DNA of 64,000 bases from SLRI01 sp964460465 (GTDB lineage Bacteria; Pseudomonadota; Alphaproteobacteria; Geminicoccales; Geminicoccaceae): the NCBI GenBank assembly GCA_964460465.1, contig CAYWSB010000006.1, positions 1 to 64,000 on the forward strand, given 5' to 3'. Made by a program: the position numbers and the translations under genes. Below are positions 63,313 through 64,000 of the stretch, in pieces. Under the pieces are notes generated by a model that saw nothing but the letters and a program-made list of their open reading frames with translations, searched no databases and was not told where the DNA came from. Positions within the stretch are counted from its first letter, which is position 1. Each line of letters starts with the position of its first letter.

Positions 63313-64000
63313 TCAGGTCTCGCCGTGGCTGGCGACGTTCGGCTGCCGGACCGGCTCGCCGCCGGCGCCGACCCGATCGAGCACCGCACGCATCTTGGCC
63401 TCGTAGACCGGCCGCGAGTAGGCGGTCTCGTAGAGCCGCCGGGCCTTGGCCACGATCGCCTCCCGGTCCGCCCGGTCGGTCAGGGCGCGAACCAGGCCCT
63501 CGGCCATGGACTTAGGGTCCGGATCGACCATGAACGCCACCGAGTCGTCCAGCACCTGGGTGTGCGAGAGGATGCGCGTCGCCACCAGCGGCACCCCGCT
63601 CGCCAGCTGCTCGTAGATCTTGAGCGGCGTGTTGCTGCCGTGGCTGCGCGGCGAGACCAGCACCGATGCCGCCTCGATCCAGCGCGTGGCCTCGGCCTTG
63701 GGCATCCGCCCCAGCACCCTGACATGCGCCGCGACGCCGAGGTCGCGCGCCCGGGCGGCCAGACCCTCGACCTGGGCCGGCATCCCGCCGATCAGCACCA
63801 GGAACGCCTCGGGGCAGGCCGGATGCGCCCGGGCGAAGGCCTCGACCAGGGTATCCAGGCCCTGGTACACCTCGAAGGTCCCGGCATAGAGCACGACCCG
63901 CCGCCCGGGCGGCAGGTCGGGAGCGGGGGCCGCCGCCTCGCCCGGCGCCTCGCCCGTCAGCCGGACCGGCTCGAAGATGCTGTTCTCGATCAGGAAGTGC
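63313..64000 (-). CDS. glycosyltransferase, GT4 type (partial)
   Basis: This is the C-terminal 228 or so residues of a GT-B glycosyltransferase; its start is beyond the window. VVLYAGTFEVYQGLDTLVEAF, VLGRMPKAEATRWIEAASVL and RSHGSNTPLKIYEQLASGVPLVAT are the nucleotide-sugar-binding elements of GT4 enzymes. The frame stays open to the window end. It is the first visible gene of the minus-strand envelope cluster. Confidence 0.87.
   Translation of the reverse strand, partial: HFLIENSIFEPVRLTGEAPGEAAAPAPDLPPGRRVVLYAGTFEVYQGLDTLVEAFARAHPACPEAFLVLIGGMPAQVEGLAARARDLGVAAHVRVLGRMPKAEATRWIEAASVLVSPRSHGSNTPLKIYEQLASGVPLVATRILSHTQVLDDSVAFMVDPDPKSMAEGLVRALTDRADREAIVAKARRLYETAYSRPVYEAKMRAVLDRVGAGGEPVRQPNVASHGET

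Overview
The window is about 70% G+C with short intergenic gaps and looks like ordinary chromosome from an alphaproteobacterium, most likely a Rhodospirillales/Geminicoccales-like lineage. That placement is inferred from the gene set: two DUF465/YdcH proteins, a TIGR02444 protein beside glucokinase, the DUF3576-leuS-lptE-holA block, class II DAHP synthase, a SUV3/MgpS-type helicase and a short Gram-negative porin. I saw no rRNA, tRNA, CRISPR array, phage gene or insertion sequence.

Layout. 0.3-8 kb: glucokinase, TIGR02444, DUF465, a DUF482 acyltransferase-like protein, RidA, agmatine deiminase and a two-domain VOC protein. 7.8-15 kb (minus): an orphan pair of oligopeptide-type ABC permeases, then DUF3576-leuS-lptE-holA. 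15-18.4 kb (minus): two outer-membrane barrel proteins and a MurG-like glycosyltransferase coupled to a JmjC/cupin oxygenase. 19.7-26 kb: YggS, a small cytochrome c, an S4 protein, a SUV3-like helicase and a patatin-domain membrane protein. 26.2-30.5 kb: htpG-gabD plus two small unknown genes. 30.6-31.2 kb: a decayed VapBC-like locus whose antitoxin is frameshifted.

31.3-36.0 kb is a seven-gene operon (VOC, ArsR, YceI, SRPBCC, DUF899, DUF899, BNR-repeat protein). It starts at a promoter with a consensus -35 box and a 7+7 palindrome over the -10, which suggests ArsR autoregulation. Next comes a low-GC orphan gene (36.2-36.8 kb) bracketed by two related palindromes with a compensatory base-pair change. 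Then a SnoaL protein, a RHH/ParE toxin-antitoxin pair, glutathione reductase, class II DAHP synthase coupled to a nicotinate phosphoribosyltransferase-like gene, and a PEGLP-type P-type ATPase. A DUF3616 gene at 45.2-46.3 kb is split by a 1-base frameshift in a C4 run.

46.8-54.0 kb (minus) holds DUF4212, a sodium:solute symporter, a cNMP/CBS/nucleotidyltransferase (DUF294) protein, a small membrane protein, a response regulator and a membrane-anchored PAS/sensor protein fused to a DEDDh exonuclease. I regard it as the most system-like unit here: a solute symporter grouped with signalling parts and a nuclease domain. 54.3-56.2 kb holds a Tat-signal sulfide:quinone-oxidoreductase-like gene and DUF5368 behind a perfect FNR/FixK box. 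56.3-57.0 kb holds an AbrB/PIN toxin-antitoxin pair. 57.0-64 kb (minus) has envelope genes: an LtaS-like sulfatase, a CDP-alcohol phosphatidyltransferase, an NAD-dependent epimerase, a GlpD-like FAD protein, a methyltransferase and a glycosyltransferase cut by the window end.
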